Below are positions 39,014 through 47,340 of a stretch of 64,000 bases of DNA, in pieces. Where the stretch lies: NCBI GenBank assembly GCA_964342525.1, contig CAYFGQ010000005.1, forward strand, positions 1 through 64,000, read 5' to 3'. Position 1 is the first letter of the stretch, and each line of letters opens with the position of its first letter. The translations under genes and the position numbers were made by a program. This DNA comes from G963676205 sp964342525 (GTDB lineage: Bacteria > Campylobacterota > Campylobacteria > Campylobacterales > Arcobacteraceae). The notes beneath the pieces were generated by a model. That model was given only the letters and a program-made list of their open reading frames with translations, did not search any database and was not told where the DNA came from.

Positions 39014-39982
39014 TTAACTCATTCCCCCTTTTGCTTCCATGCGTTTCTCTAAACGGTGCCCAATTAAACTTAAAATTGATGTGATAGATAGATATAAAAG
39101 TGCTACAACTATCCAAGTCTCAAATGGCGAGAAGGTATTTGCCACAATCTCTTTACCAACTTTTGTAAGATCAGTAATAGAGATAACAGATACTAAAGAT
39201 GAATCTTTTATAAGTGATATCATCTCACCCACAAGTGTTGGCAATGCTCTTTTAAATGCTTGAGGTAGGATAATATATCTCATAGCTTCAAAGTTTGAAA
39301 TACCAAGGGATTTTGCAGCTTCAAGTTGACCTTTATCAATTGATTGAATTGCACCCCTTAATATCTCAGCCATATATGCACCAAAAAATATACCTAGAGA
39401 TAATACACCAGCTACAAATCTTTCAAGTTCAAATATATTTGCAACAATAAAATAAAATAAAAAGATCTGTACAAGTAAAGGTGTTCCCCTAACTACTGTA
39501 ATATATACTGTAGCAATATACCTTAAAAATAAAAAGTTCGAGAGCTTCATAAATGCAACAACAACACCTATCACAAGGGTGAGTATTGCAGCAAAAAATG
39601 ATATCTTAAGAGTAACCCAAAGACCATTTAATATGGGACCTGCTCTAAGCTCCTCTTTTGAAGCAATATAATCACCCTCATAAACATCTTCACCAACTTC
39701 ATAATCAAATGAAAAACTACTATCTAAGTACTCTATCTCAATCTTTTCATCAGTTTCAATAAAGTATTTACCATCTTCTAATACTAGTTTTCCATCTGCT
39801 GGAGCTTCTATTGAAATAGTTTCATTATATGCAAAGTACTTTGGAACAGCATTCCATTTCCATACATAATTCATATTTGCTGCAGCAAGATATAAAAAAT
39901 ATCCAATAGCAATATAAAAAGCTAGGGCTATTCCTACCCCTAGCTGTCTATTTTGAGCAAATGTATCTTTTCTTTTTGCCAT
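39014..39982 (-). CDS. Amino-acid ABC transporter permease
   Basis: This 322-residue HisM/GlnP-family permease has an unusual N-terminal extension. After a first membrane segment (about 15-35), a periplasmic part of about 80 residues precedes the BPD_transp core (GLWVTLKISFFAAILTLVIG). The EAA loop reads EAAKSLGISNFEAMRYIILPQAFKRALP. It sits between the solute-binding gene (4-bp gap) and marC. Confidence 0.9.
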   Translation of the reverse strand: MAKRKDTFAQNRQLGVGIALAFYIAIGYFLYLAAANMNYVWKWNAVPKYFAYNETISIEAPADGKLVLEDGKYFIETDEKIEIEYLDSSFSFDYEVGEDVYEGDYIASKEELRAGPILNGLWVTLKISFFAAILTLVIGVVVAFMKLSNFLFLRYIATVYITVVRGTPLLVQIFLFYFIVANIFELERFVAGVLSLGIFFGAYMAEILRGAIQSIDKGQLEAAKSLGISNFEAMRYIILPQAFKRALPTLVGEMISLIKDSSLVSVISITDLTKVGKEIVANTFSPFETWIVVALLYLSITSILSLIGHRLEKRMEAKGGMS

Positions 39983-39985
39983 CTA

Positions 39986-40819
39986 TTATTGTACTCTTTT
40001 AAGCCAATCTGTTTCTCTTAGCCATTTTTTATTTAATTTATCATGGAAACCAACAACTTTATCCTCTTTTACTTGTCTTAAGAAGTTGTTTAACCAATTA
40101 AGAAAATCTGGATCACCTTTTCTAATCGCCCAACCTAATGGCTCATATGTAAGTGGAGTATCTAAGTGAACAAGTCTACCTTTACCCTTATCAGACATAA
40201 ATAAGATATTGTATGGCTGATCATATACCATTGCATCAGCTCTACCATTTAATACTTCAGCTGCCGCGTCAGCTTCTGTCTCAAAAGTAATGATTTTTGC
40301 TTTTTTAAAGAATTTTCTTGTAGCAACTTCTCCTGTTACACCTAATTTAGTAACAACTGTATACTCTTTTTTATCAAGATCTTTTGCAGATTTAACTTTA
40401 GAAGCTAATTTTTTATCCATCATAATTGTTTGACCAACAACTACATAAGGGTTTGCAAAATTTACTTTTAAGTTTCTTTGTTGAGTAATTGTCATACCAG
40501 ACATAATAATATCACATTTATTTGTAATAAGTGCAGCGATAATTCCATCCCAAGCAGTAGGGATAAATTTAACCTTTACACCCATATCTTTTGCCATTCT
40601 TTTACCCATATCTACGTCATAACCTATGATTCTACCTTTTTTATCTTTCATCTCAAAAGGCATATAACCAGGCTCCATACATACTCTCATCTCACCTCTT
40701 TCAAGGATTTGATTTAGTGTTGATTTCTTCCACAGATTGATATCATCTGCAGAACCTACAGTGATAAATGAAGCCATTGCTACAGCAGCAAAAGCAACTT
40801 TTTTAAATAAATTCGTCAT
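39986..40819 (-). CDS. Amino-acid ABC transporter substrate-binding protein
   Basis: This 277-residue SBP_bac_3 protein has a signal peptide (about 1-24). MRVCMEPGYMPFEMKDKKGRIIGYDVD begins the binding fold, and KCDIIMSGMTITQQRNLKVNFANPY contains the conserved Arg for the ligand carboxylate. It delivers a polar amino acid to the permease encoded just downstream. Specificity cannot be read from the sequence. Confidence 0.9.
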   Translation of the reverse strand: MTNLFKKVAFAAVAMASFITVGSADDINLWKKSTLNQILERGEMRVCMEPGYMPFEMKDKKGRIIGYDVDMGKRMAKDMGVKVKFIPTAWDGIIAALITNKCDIIMSGMTITQQRNLKVNFANPYVVVGQTIMMDKKLASKVKSAKDLDKKEYTVVTKLGVTGEVATRKFFKKAKIITFETEADAAAEVLNGRADAMVYDQPYNILFMSDKGKGRLVHLDTPLTYEPLGWAIRKGDPDFLNWLNNFLRQVKEDKVVGFHDKLNKKWLRETDWLKRVQ

Positions 40820-40844
40820 TCTTTCTTCCTTAGTTTGAATTTTA

Positions 40845-41585
40845 TTAGTGAACTAATATCTCTTTTAAAAATTTCTGAGCACGCTCAGATTTAGGGTTGT
40901 TAAAAAACTCTTCTGGTGTATTTTCTTCTACAATTGTTCCTGCATCCATAAATACTATTCTATCTCCAACCTCTTTTGCAAAACCCATCTCATGCGTTAC
41001 ACATACTAGTGTAAAGTTTTCTTTTGCTAAGTCTTTCATTACAGATAATACATCCCCAATTGTTTCAGGATCAAGTGCAGATGTAGGCTCATCAAAAAGT
41101 ATCACTTTTGGTTTCATTGCTAAAGATCTAGCTATGGCAATTCTTTGTTTTTGACCACCACTTAAATCACTTGGATAAGCATCAGCTTTATGTTCTAGCT
41201 TTACCTTTTTTAAAAGCTCCATTGCAATATCATCAGATTCTTTTTTACTTCTTTTTTTTACAAGTTTTTGAGCTATTGTGATATTTTCTAGTATTGTTAA
41301 ATGGGGAAAAAGATTAAAATGTTGGAATACCATACCAACTTCACTTCTTATCTCTTTTAGATTCTTTTTACTCTCATGAATATTCATACCATCAACAATA
41401 ATATCTCCGCTATCAATATCTTCAAGTCCATTTATACATCTAATTAATGTAGATTTACCAGACCCACTAGGTCCACAAACCACGACAATTTCACCCTTTG
41501 CAACACTAAAGTTTACATTTTTTAAAACATGAAAATCATCATAATATTTATCAATGTTATTCATTGAAATTATGGGTTTATCCAT
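40845..41585 (-). CDS. Amino-acid ABC transporter ATP-binding protein (GlnQ-like)
   Basis: This 246-residue ATPase has Walker A GPSGSGKST, the Q-loop in MVFQHFNLFPHLT, signature LSGGQKQRIAIARSLA, Walker B VILFDEPTSALD and the H-loop CVTHEMGFA. It is the first gene of the minus-strand run ATPase, binding protein, permease, MarC, LysE. The gaps are short, so it is probably one operon. Confidence 0.93.
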   Translation of the reverse strand: MDKPIISMNNIDKYYDDFHVLKNVNFSVAKGEIVVVCGPSGSGKSTLIRCINGLEDIDSGDIIVDGMNIHESKKNLKEIRSEVGMVFQHFNLFPHLTILENITIAQKLVKKRSKKESDDIAMELLKKVKLEHKADAYPSDLSGGQKQRIAIARSLAMKPKVILFDEPTSALDPETIGDVLSVMKDLAKENFTLVCVTHEMGFAKEVGDRIVFMDAGTIVEENTPEEFFNNPKSERAQKFLKEILVH

Positions 41586-41675
41586 TTATTCCCTTTTAGT
41601 TTTTTATCTATTTGAAATGGCTTTCTCGTAAAATACTACTTTAATATTTTTTAAATTTTGATTATGTATTTTGTT

Positions 41676-41715
41676 ATACATATTTTTGACATAATTTATA
41701 CATATTTTTGACATA
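41676..41715. promoter_or_regulatory. Two phased 18-bp direct repeats in a divergent promoter
   Basis: ATACATATTTTTGACATA occurs at 41676-41693 and again at 41698-41715, a period of 22 bp (about two helical turns). The site lies between the ABC operon and the EamA gene. A regulator binding the same DNA face twice is likely; its identity and which gene it controls are unknown. Confidence 0.5.
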
Positions 41716-41801
41716 TTTTACACATTACTATAAGAAATTCAAATATTTCTACTTTAATTTTTTTTGGGGTATAATCCGCATTCTATTATTTTGGAGAGTA
41801 T

Positions 41802-42695
41802 ATGAAAAAAGAAAAATTACTAGAATATCGTGCTGATTTTTTACTTCTAACAGTTGCAATTGCATGGGGTGTTACATTTTTAATGGTACAAGAAGCCATA
41901 GAAACTACTCCTGTTTATTCATTTTTATTTTTTAGATTTGCTATTGCTACAATTATCATGTTTTTTATATCTTATAAATTTTTAAAAGAGTTTAATACAA
42001 AAGTTATATTTTATGGATTTGTATTGGCAAGTTTTCTTTTTGCAGGTTTTGCAACACAAACCTTTGGGCTTGCCCATACAAAAAGCTCAATCGTAGCTTT
42101 TCTTACAGGATTAAATGTAATCTTTGTACCTTTCTTTTCATTTTTCTTATTTAAGGATAAGATTAAGAAAAATGTATTTGTCGCTTCTGTAATTGCGGTG
42201 ATTGGTTTATATATGCTTACTATGAGTGGTTCTCTTACTTTTGGTACAGGTGAGATTTTAGCATTTATTTGTGGAGCAATGTTTGCCCTTCAAATAATCT
42301 ATACAGGTAAATACTCTAAAAAAGTAAATGTTTTCTTACTTGTGCTTGTACAGTTTTTCTTTGTGACAATCTACTCTTTAGCATTTTCTTTAGTCTTTGA
42401 TGATGTAACATTTAATATAGATTTTAACTATAGTTTTTATAAAGCAGTTCTAGTTACAGCAGTATTTGCTACAGTTTATGCCTTTTTGATCCAAACATAT
42501 ATGCAACAATTTACAACACCAACAAAAACAGCAATTATATTTGCAATGGAACCTGTAAGTGCTGCTATCTATGGATATGGTGTAGGTGGTGAGATTTTAA
42601 CAAATGTTCAAATAGTAGGAGCTGTTTTAATAGTAGTTGCTACACTTGTAGCAGAACTAAAAATAAAAGGGAGTCTAAAGCCCAAAAAGAATTAA
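41802..42695 (+). CDS. EamA/DMT-family transporter
   Basis: A 297-residue protein with ten membrane segments in two EamA repeats (LLTVAIAWGVTFLMVQEAI; FGTGEILAFICGAMFALQIIYTG). FAMEPVSAAIYGYGVGGEIL near the end is typical of drug/metabolite exporters. GGAGAG precedes the ATG. It converges with lspA (4-bp overlap). The substrate is unknown. Confidence 0.9.
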   Translation: MKKEKLLEYRADFLLLTVAIAWGVTFLMVQEAIETTPVYSFLFFRFAIATIIMFFISYKFLKEFNTKVIFYGFVLASFLFAGFATQTFGLAHTKSSIVAFLTGLNVIFVPFFSFFLFKDKIKKNVFVASVIAVIGLYMLTMSGSLTFGTGEILAFICGAMFALQIIYTGKYSKKVNVFLLVLVQFFFVTIYSLAFSLVFDDVTFNIDFNYSFYKAVLVTAVFATVYAFLIQTYMQQFTTPTKTAIIFAMEPVSAAIYGYGVGGEILTNVQIVGAVLIVVATLVAELKIKGSLKPKKN

Positions 42696-43153
42696 TCTTT
42701 TAAGGCTTTCTCTTTTTTAGAATCTTGCCAAGAGATCCAAAGAATAAGAGCTACAGATATATTTATAAGTACATCTGCTAAATTAAATATGGCAAAATCA
42801 AACCAACAATGCCAATAAACATAATCCACAACACCCTCATGGATAAATCTATCAAAAATATTACTAACACCACCAGCTGCAAGTAAAGAAATAGGGATAT
42901 AATATCTCTCAAACACATCGCGATTTAAAAATAGATAAATAGCCCCTGCAGCTAACATAGCTATTTGGATATATTTTAGATTGCCCTCTAAAAAAGCAAA
43001 CATTGAAAACGCTACACCCTTATTATATGCAAGAATCAAAGATATACATTTAGAGTGGGCTTCAAATCCATTTACAAAAATAAATTTAATATATTGATCT
43101 ACAATAAATAGAACAAAAAATAAAAAACTAAAAAGTAAAAGTTTCTTTTTTAT
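42692..43153 (-). CDS. lspA: Lipoprotein signal peptidase (signal peptidase II), non-canonical start
   Basis: LspA cleaves prolipoproteins in the inner membrane. Conserved parts are FIVDQYIKF, LILAYNKGVAFSMF, GGVSNIFDRFIHEGVVDYVYW and FAIFNLADVLI, the last two with the catalytic Asp pair. The first ATG (43039) would delete the first membrane segment and VDQ motif. The frame is open further to ATT ATA AAA AAG, directly after an in-frame TAA, with no ATG, GTG or TTG. AGGAG ends 6 nt before ATA (43153) and 3 nt before ATT (43156), so ATA is preferred here. The start overlaps the glmM stop (ATAA), implying coupling. The length is then 153 residues, normal for LspA. Confidence 0.85.
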   Translation of the reverse strand: MKKKLLLFSFLFFVLFIVDQYIKFIFVNGFEAHSKCISLILAYNKGVAFSMFAFLEGNLKYIQIAMLAAGAIYLFLNRDVFERYYIPISLLAAGGVSNIFDRFIHEGVVDYVYWHCWFDFAIFNLADVLINISVALILWISWQDSKKEKALKD

Positions 43154-44484
43154 AATTTACTCCTAAAAAACTTTACTAAATCAGCCATAGACTCTTCCAC
43201 TAGTTTTTTATCTTTACCTTCTAATAAAACTCTTAATTTGTTTTCAGTCCCTGAATATCTGATAAGATCTCTCATACCCTTAGCTCTGATATCTTTTAAG
43301 ATAGCTTCTAAACCATCAATTTGATCAAGAGGTTTTTTCTCACTTACATTGATATTTTCTAAGATTTGAGGATATAATTTAAAAGGATTTAAAGCTTCAC
43401 TTGCTTTTTTATTACTCTTTAAAATCATCGCAAGTACTTGTAAAGCAGATGCTAGACCATCTCCTGTTTTTGCTACATCTGAGAAAATAATATGACCACT
43501 TTGTTCACCACCAAAATTGATACCATCTTTATGCATAAGTTCTAACACATTTTTATCACCAACATCCGATCTTAAAAGCTTTAGATCAAATTTTGCTAAA
43601 TAATCTTCTAGGGCTTTATTACTCATAACAGTTGCTACACAAGCATCACCTTTTAGTTTACCTTCACTTTTAAAGTATGTTGTAAGAGCACCAAGAAGGT
43701 TATCTCCATCTATAACATTTCCTTTTTCATCAACCACTACAAGTCTATCTGCATCACCATCTAAAGCGATACCAATATCAGCACGTAACTCCACAACCTT
43801 CTGAGCTACTTTATTTGGATGTAAAGCACCACACCCTTCATTGATATTGTATCCATTTGGTTCATCATTTAATACAATTATATCTGCACCAAGCTCTTCA
43901 AGAACTGTTGGAGCTACTTTATAAGCTGCACCGTTTGCACAATCAAGTACTATTCTTACACCTTGTAGCGTTAAATCTGTTGGAAAAGAACTTTTAATAG
44001 AAACAATATATCTTCCAATAACATCATCAATTCTTTTTGATGATCCTATATCTTTTCCTGTACATTGTTCAGATGCGATTAAATCTTCATCATCAAAAAT
44101 TTTCTCTATCTCTTTTTCAATTGAACGACTTAATTTATCCCCATGGGCATTAAAGAATTTTATACCATTATCTTCAAATGGATTGTGTGAAGCACTAAGC
44201 ATAATTCCTGCATCACATCTCATAGATTCAGTAAGATAAGCAATAGCTGGTGTAGGCATAGGTCCAATTTGAATCACATCATATCCAACTGATGTAAGAC
44301 CACTTACAAGTGCATTCTCTATCATATAACCACTTCTTCTAGTATCTTTACCTACTAAGATTTTTTTAGTAGTTGAATGATTTTTAAAATAAATACCTGC
44401 TGCTTGTGCTAACTTTAGTGCTGTAAGGGCATCTAAGAATTCACCCGCTTTTCCCCTAACTCCATCTGTTCCAAATAACTTCAT
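43150..44484 (-). CDS. glmM: Phosphoglucosamine mutase
   Basis: This 444-residue enzyme makes glucosamine-1-phosphate for the peptidoglycan and LPS precursor UDP-GlcNAc. It begins KLFGTDGVRGKAGEF. The phospho-serine loop is GIMLSASHNPFEDNGIKFF (Ser near 99), the metal loop ALDGDADRLVVVD, the sugar loop GGEQSGHIIF and the phosphate site RYSGTENKLRV. It precedes lspA in a two-gene unit. Its upstream region carries two long hairpins of family A. Confidence 0.95.
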   Translation of the reverse strand: MKLFGTDGVRGKAGEFLDALTALKLAQAAGIYFKNHSTTKKILVGKDTRRSGYMIENALVSGLTSVGYDVIQIGPMPTPAIAYLTESMRCDAGIMLSASHNPFEDNGIKFFNAHGDKLSRSIEKEIEKIFDDEDLIASEQCTGKDIGSSKRIDDVIGRYIVSIKSSFPTDLTLQGVRIVLDCANGAAYKVAPTVLEELGADIIVLNDEPNGYNINEGCGALHPNKVAQKVVELRADIGIALDGDADRLVVVDEKGNVIDGDNLLGALTTYFKSEGKLKGDACVATVMSNKALEDYLAKFDLKLLRSDVGDKNVLELMHKDGINFGGEQSGHIIFSDVAKTGDGLASALQVLAMILKSNKKASEALNPFKLYPQILENINVSEKKPLDQIDGLEAILKDIRAKGMRDLIRYSGTENKLRVLLEGKDKKLVEESMADLVKFFRSKL

Positions 44485-44520
44485 ATAAGTACCTCCAATA
44501 AATAAAACACTGTTTTAGAC

Positions 44521-44620
44521 AAAACAAGAAGCCTTAGATAAGTGCAAAATAAAATTATAGAACTAGCCAGAGCTAATTCTATAATTTTTTTTGTGCTTAG
44601 GTACGGCTTATTGTATTGCC
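44521..44620 (+). repeat. Long hairpin with conserved tip, copy A2
   Basis: Arms AAAATTATAGAA (44551-44562) and TTCTATAATTTT (44577-44588) enclose the core GAACTAGCCAGAGCTAATTC (44560-44579). The stem continues outward to GCC (44531) and GGC (44605) with one bulge, two G:U pairs on the plus strand and a few mismatches, and more weakly beyond that. It is in the same orientation as A1; the core can fold TAGC-CAGA-GCTA. Confidence 0.7.
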
Positions 44621-44623
44621 TTT

Positions 44624-44726
44624 GGTGCTTTTTAAAACCATTATCTTCCGCTTTTTTATATCTTGAATTAGCTTTGGCTAGTCCTACGATATAAAAAAGC
44701 AAAATCTAATAATTTTAAAAAACATC
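44624..44726 (-). repeat. Long hairpin with conserved tip, copy A3
   Basis: The 39-nt arms 44624-44662 and 44688-44726 pair at 31 positions. Of the 8 others, 5 are G:U when read as minus-strand RNA. The tip, read on the minus strand, is GGACTAGCCAAAGCTAATTC (44684-44665). A2 and A3 are adjacent and head in opposite directions between glmM and rpsT. The remaining sequence of the 368-bp spacer (44727-44852) holds the rpsT promoter region only. Confidence 0.75.
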
Positions 44727-44852
44727 TAAAATAGCGTTTTATTTGTTGGATGTACTTGAAAATCACCTTAATTTAAACTCTTTTTAAACTAACTTTAATA
44801 TTAATTTGAGTAACATTCTAGCCTTAAAAAATTTACAAAGAGGTTAAATATT

Positions 44853-45113
44853 ATGGCAAACCATAAACAAGCTGCTAAGAGAGCTAGACAAACAAAAGTT
44901 AAGACTGAAAGAAACAAGTTTTATAAAACAAGAATTAAAAACGTAATCAAAGACGTTTTAAGTGCAGTTGAAGGTGCTGATAAAGAAGCTGCGGCTACAG
45001 CTATGAAAACAGCAAACTCATACTTACACCACTGTGTTGCTAAGGGTATCCTTAAAAAAGGTAACGCTGCTAGAAAAGTTAGTAGATTACAAACTAAAGT
45101 TAACGCTTTATAA
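44853..45113 (+). CDS. rpsT: 30S ribosomal protein S20
   Basis: This 86-residue basic protein begins MANHKQAAKRARQTKVK and contains ANSYLHHCVAKGILKKGNAARKVSRL, the S20 signature. It binds 16S rRNA in the 30S body. AGAGG precedes the ATG, and a GC-containing terminator follows. Confidence 0.97.
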   Translation: MANHKQAAKRARQTKVKTERNKFYKTRIKNVIKDVLSAVEGADKEAAATAMKTANSYLHHCVAKGILKKGNAARKVSRLQTKVNAL

Positions 45114-45147
45114 TATTCATTTTATAAAATTTAATCCTCTATTTATA

Positions 45148-45196
45148 AAAAGCCTGAGAGTCCCCCGTGTCAATAAAATGGGACTTTTGGGCTTTT
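45148..45196 (+). terminator. rpsT terminator
   Basis: AAAAGCC (45148-45154) and AGTCCC (45159-45164) pair with GGGACT (45180-45185) and GGCTTTT (45190-45196). This is a two-step stem ending in a T-run, 35 bp after rpsT. Confidence 0.75.
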
Positions 45197-45238
45197 GTAA
45201 TATATAGAACATACTAATATACATACAAAGGTACTAAA

Positions 45239-46306
45239 ATGCTTCAAGATAAACTCCAACCTTTTATCGACAGATACAATGAGATCAATGATCTTCTTAT
45301 CTCTCAAGAAATAATGTCTGATATAAAAAGAATGACTGAACTATCAAAAGAACAATCCTCAATTCTACCAACAGTAAATGCCGCAAAAGAGTATATACAA
45401 GTTATTGAAGATATTGAAGAGAATAAAATGCTTCTTGAAGATAAAGAACTTGGTGAACTTGCTAAAGAAGAATTAAAAGAATTAGAGCCAAGAAAAATTG
45501 AGCTTGAAGAAGAGATCAAAGTACTTATGGTTCCAAAAGATCCAAACGATGATAAAAACATCTATATTGAGCTTAGAGCTGGAACTGGTGGAGATGAAGC
45601 TGCACTATTTGTTGATGATCTATTTAAAGGTTATGTTAGATACGCTGAAAAACGTGGTTGGAAAGTTGAGATCATGAACTCATCAGAGAGTGAAGCTGGT
45701 GGATATAAAGAGATGGTGGCACTTTTCAAAGGTGAGGGAGTTTACTCACGTATGAAATATGAGGGTGGAACCCATAGAGTTCAAAGGGTGCCAGCTACAG
45801 AATCACAAGGTAGAGTTCATACATCAGCTATCACAGTTGCTGTTATGCCTGAGGTTGATGATGTTGAAATTGAGATCAATGCAAATGATCTTAAGATAGA
45901 TGTTATGAGAGCAAGTGGTAATGGTGGACAATCAGTAAATACAACTGACTCAGCTGTTAGAATCACTCACTTACCTTCAGGAATCGTTGTAACAAACCAA
46001 GATCAAAAATCTCAACACAAAAATAAAGATAAAGCTATGAAAGTTTTAAAAGCTAGACTTTATGACCTTGAATTACAAGAAGCACAAGCAAAAGACTCTG
46101 AAGCAAGATCAGCTCAAGTTGGAACTGGTGATAGAAGTGGAAGAATTAGAACTTATAACTATCCACAAGGAAGAATAAGTGATCATAGAATCAACCTAAC
46201 ATTATATAGACTTGATGCTATTATGAATGATGGTTTATTTGATGAGATCATTGATCCATTAATCACAGATCATCAAGCAAAATTAATTGAAAGTAATGGA
46301 CTATAA
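45239..46306 (+). CDS. prfA: Peptide chain release factor 1
   Basis: This 355-residue protein terminates translation at UAA and UAG. It contains the codon-recognition motif PAT (RVQRVPATESQGRVHTS) and the GGQ loop (MRASGNGGQSVNTTDSAVRI). PAT rather than SPF marks RF1. It is followed by trpS after 1 bp. Confidence 0.97.
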   Translation: MLQDKLQPFIDRYNEINDLLISQEIMSDIKRMTELSKEQSSILPTVNAAKEYIQVIEDIEENKMLLEDKELGELAKEELKELEPRKIELEEEIKVLMVPKDPNDDKNIYIELRAGTGGDEAALFVDDLFKGYVRYAEKRGWKVEIMNSSESEAGGYKEMVALFKGEGVYSRMKYEGGTHRVQRVPATESQGRVHTSAITVAVMPEVDDVEIEINANDLKIDVMRASGNGGQSVNTTDSAVRITHLPSGIVVTNQDQKSQHKNKDKAMKVLKARLYDLELQEAQAKDSEARSAQVGTGDRSGRIRTYNYPQGRISDHRINLTLYRLDAIMNDGLFDEIIDPLITDHQAKLIESNGL

Positions 46307-46307
46307 T

Positions 46308-47276
46308 ATGAGAATTTTATCAGGTATTCAACCAAGTGGAACTATCCACATAGGAAACTATTTTGGAATGATCAAAAAAATGATCGAATCTCAAGATGAC
46401 GGTGCGCTTTTTGCATTTATCGCTTCATATCATGCACTTACATCTGTAACAGATAAAGAAGCTTTACAAAAAAATATTTTTGAAGCAGCAGTAAACTTTT
46501 TATCATTAGGAATGGATCCAGAGAAATCAACTTTTTGGGTTCAAAGTGATGTTGAGGAAGTATTAGAGCTTTACTGGATTTTATCAAATCATACTTCAAT
46601 GGGATTACTTGAAAGAGCTCACTCATATAAGGATAAAACAGCTCGTGGTATTCAAGCAAATCACGGACTATTTTCATATCCAGTATTAATGGCTGCAGAT
46701 ATTTTACTTTTTGATACGGATGTTGTACCTGTAGGAAAAGACCAAATCCAACACGTTGAAATGACAAGAGATATTGCAAACTCATTTAATAATACTTATG
46801 GAAAAGAGATTTTAAAATTACCAGAACATAAAGTAGATGATGAAGTTGCTACTGTTCCAGGGACAGATGGCGCTAAGATGAGTAAATCATATGGTAATAC
46901 TATTGATCTATTCCAAACACCTAAAAAACTTAAAAAACAAGTAATGGGCATCACAACAGATTCTACACCTCTTGAAGAAGCAAAAGATTATACTAGCTGT
47001 AATGTTTATACTTTAGCAGAATTATTTATGAATCAAGATGAGCTATTAGCACTTCAAAAAAGATATGCAACTCCAGGTGAAGGTTATGGTCACTTTAAAC
47101 TAGCTCTTATGGAAAAGATAAACGAACACTTCGCACCATACACAGATAAAAGAGAACACTATATGAATAATCCAAATGAGGTAAAAGAGATTTTAGCTCA
47201 TGGTGCATCAAAAGCAAAAGTAATAGCTAGAGAAAAGATCAAAGAAATTAAAGATGCTGTTGGATTAAATTACTAA
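46308..47276 (+). CDS. trpS: Tryptophanyl-tRNA synthetase
   Basis: This 322-residue class I synthetase starts at the ATG at 46308, giving MRILSGIQPSGTIHIGNY. HIGN and AKMSKSYGN are the two active-site motifs, with DILLFDTDVVPVGKDQIQHVE between. It begins 1 bp after the prfA stop, so the two are co-transcribed. Confidence 0.96.
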   Translation: MRILSGIQPSGTIHIGNYFGMIKKMIESQDDGALFAFIASYHALTSVTDKEALQKNIFEAAVNFLSLGMDPEKSTFWVQSDVEEVLELYWILSNHTSMGLLERAHSYKDKTARGIQANHGLFSYPVLMAADILLFDTDVVPVGKDQIQHVEMTRDIANSFNNTYGKEILKLPEHKVDDEVATVPGTDGAKMSKSYGNTIDLFQTPKKLKKQVMGITTDSTPLEEAKDYTSCNVYTLAELFMNQDELLALQKRYATPGEGYGHFKLALMEKINEHFAPYTDKREHYMNNPNEVKEILAHGASKAKVIAREKIKEIKDAVGLNY

Positions 47277-47300
47277 TATACTTCTTTAATTAAAGACTTT

Positions 47301-47330
47301 GAATAGATATAAAATAGTTTATATCTATTC
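47301..47330. terminator. Bidirectional terminator after trpS
   Basis: GAATAGATATAAA-ATAG-TTTATATCTATTC is a perfect 13-bp stem between the convergent trpS and lipoprotein genes. Confidence 0.7.
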
Positions 47331-47340
47331 ATATTAAAAA

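Noticed and set aside
43037..43039. ATG as the lspA start
   Set aside because: It would remove the first membrane segment and the conserved VDQ motif, which are encoded in the same open frame upstream.
44481..44702. 73-residue minus-strand ORF upstream of glmM
   Set aside because: It is formed by hairpins A2 and A3. It overlaps the glmM start and has no homology-like features.
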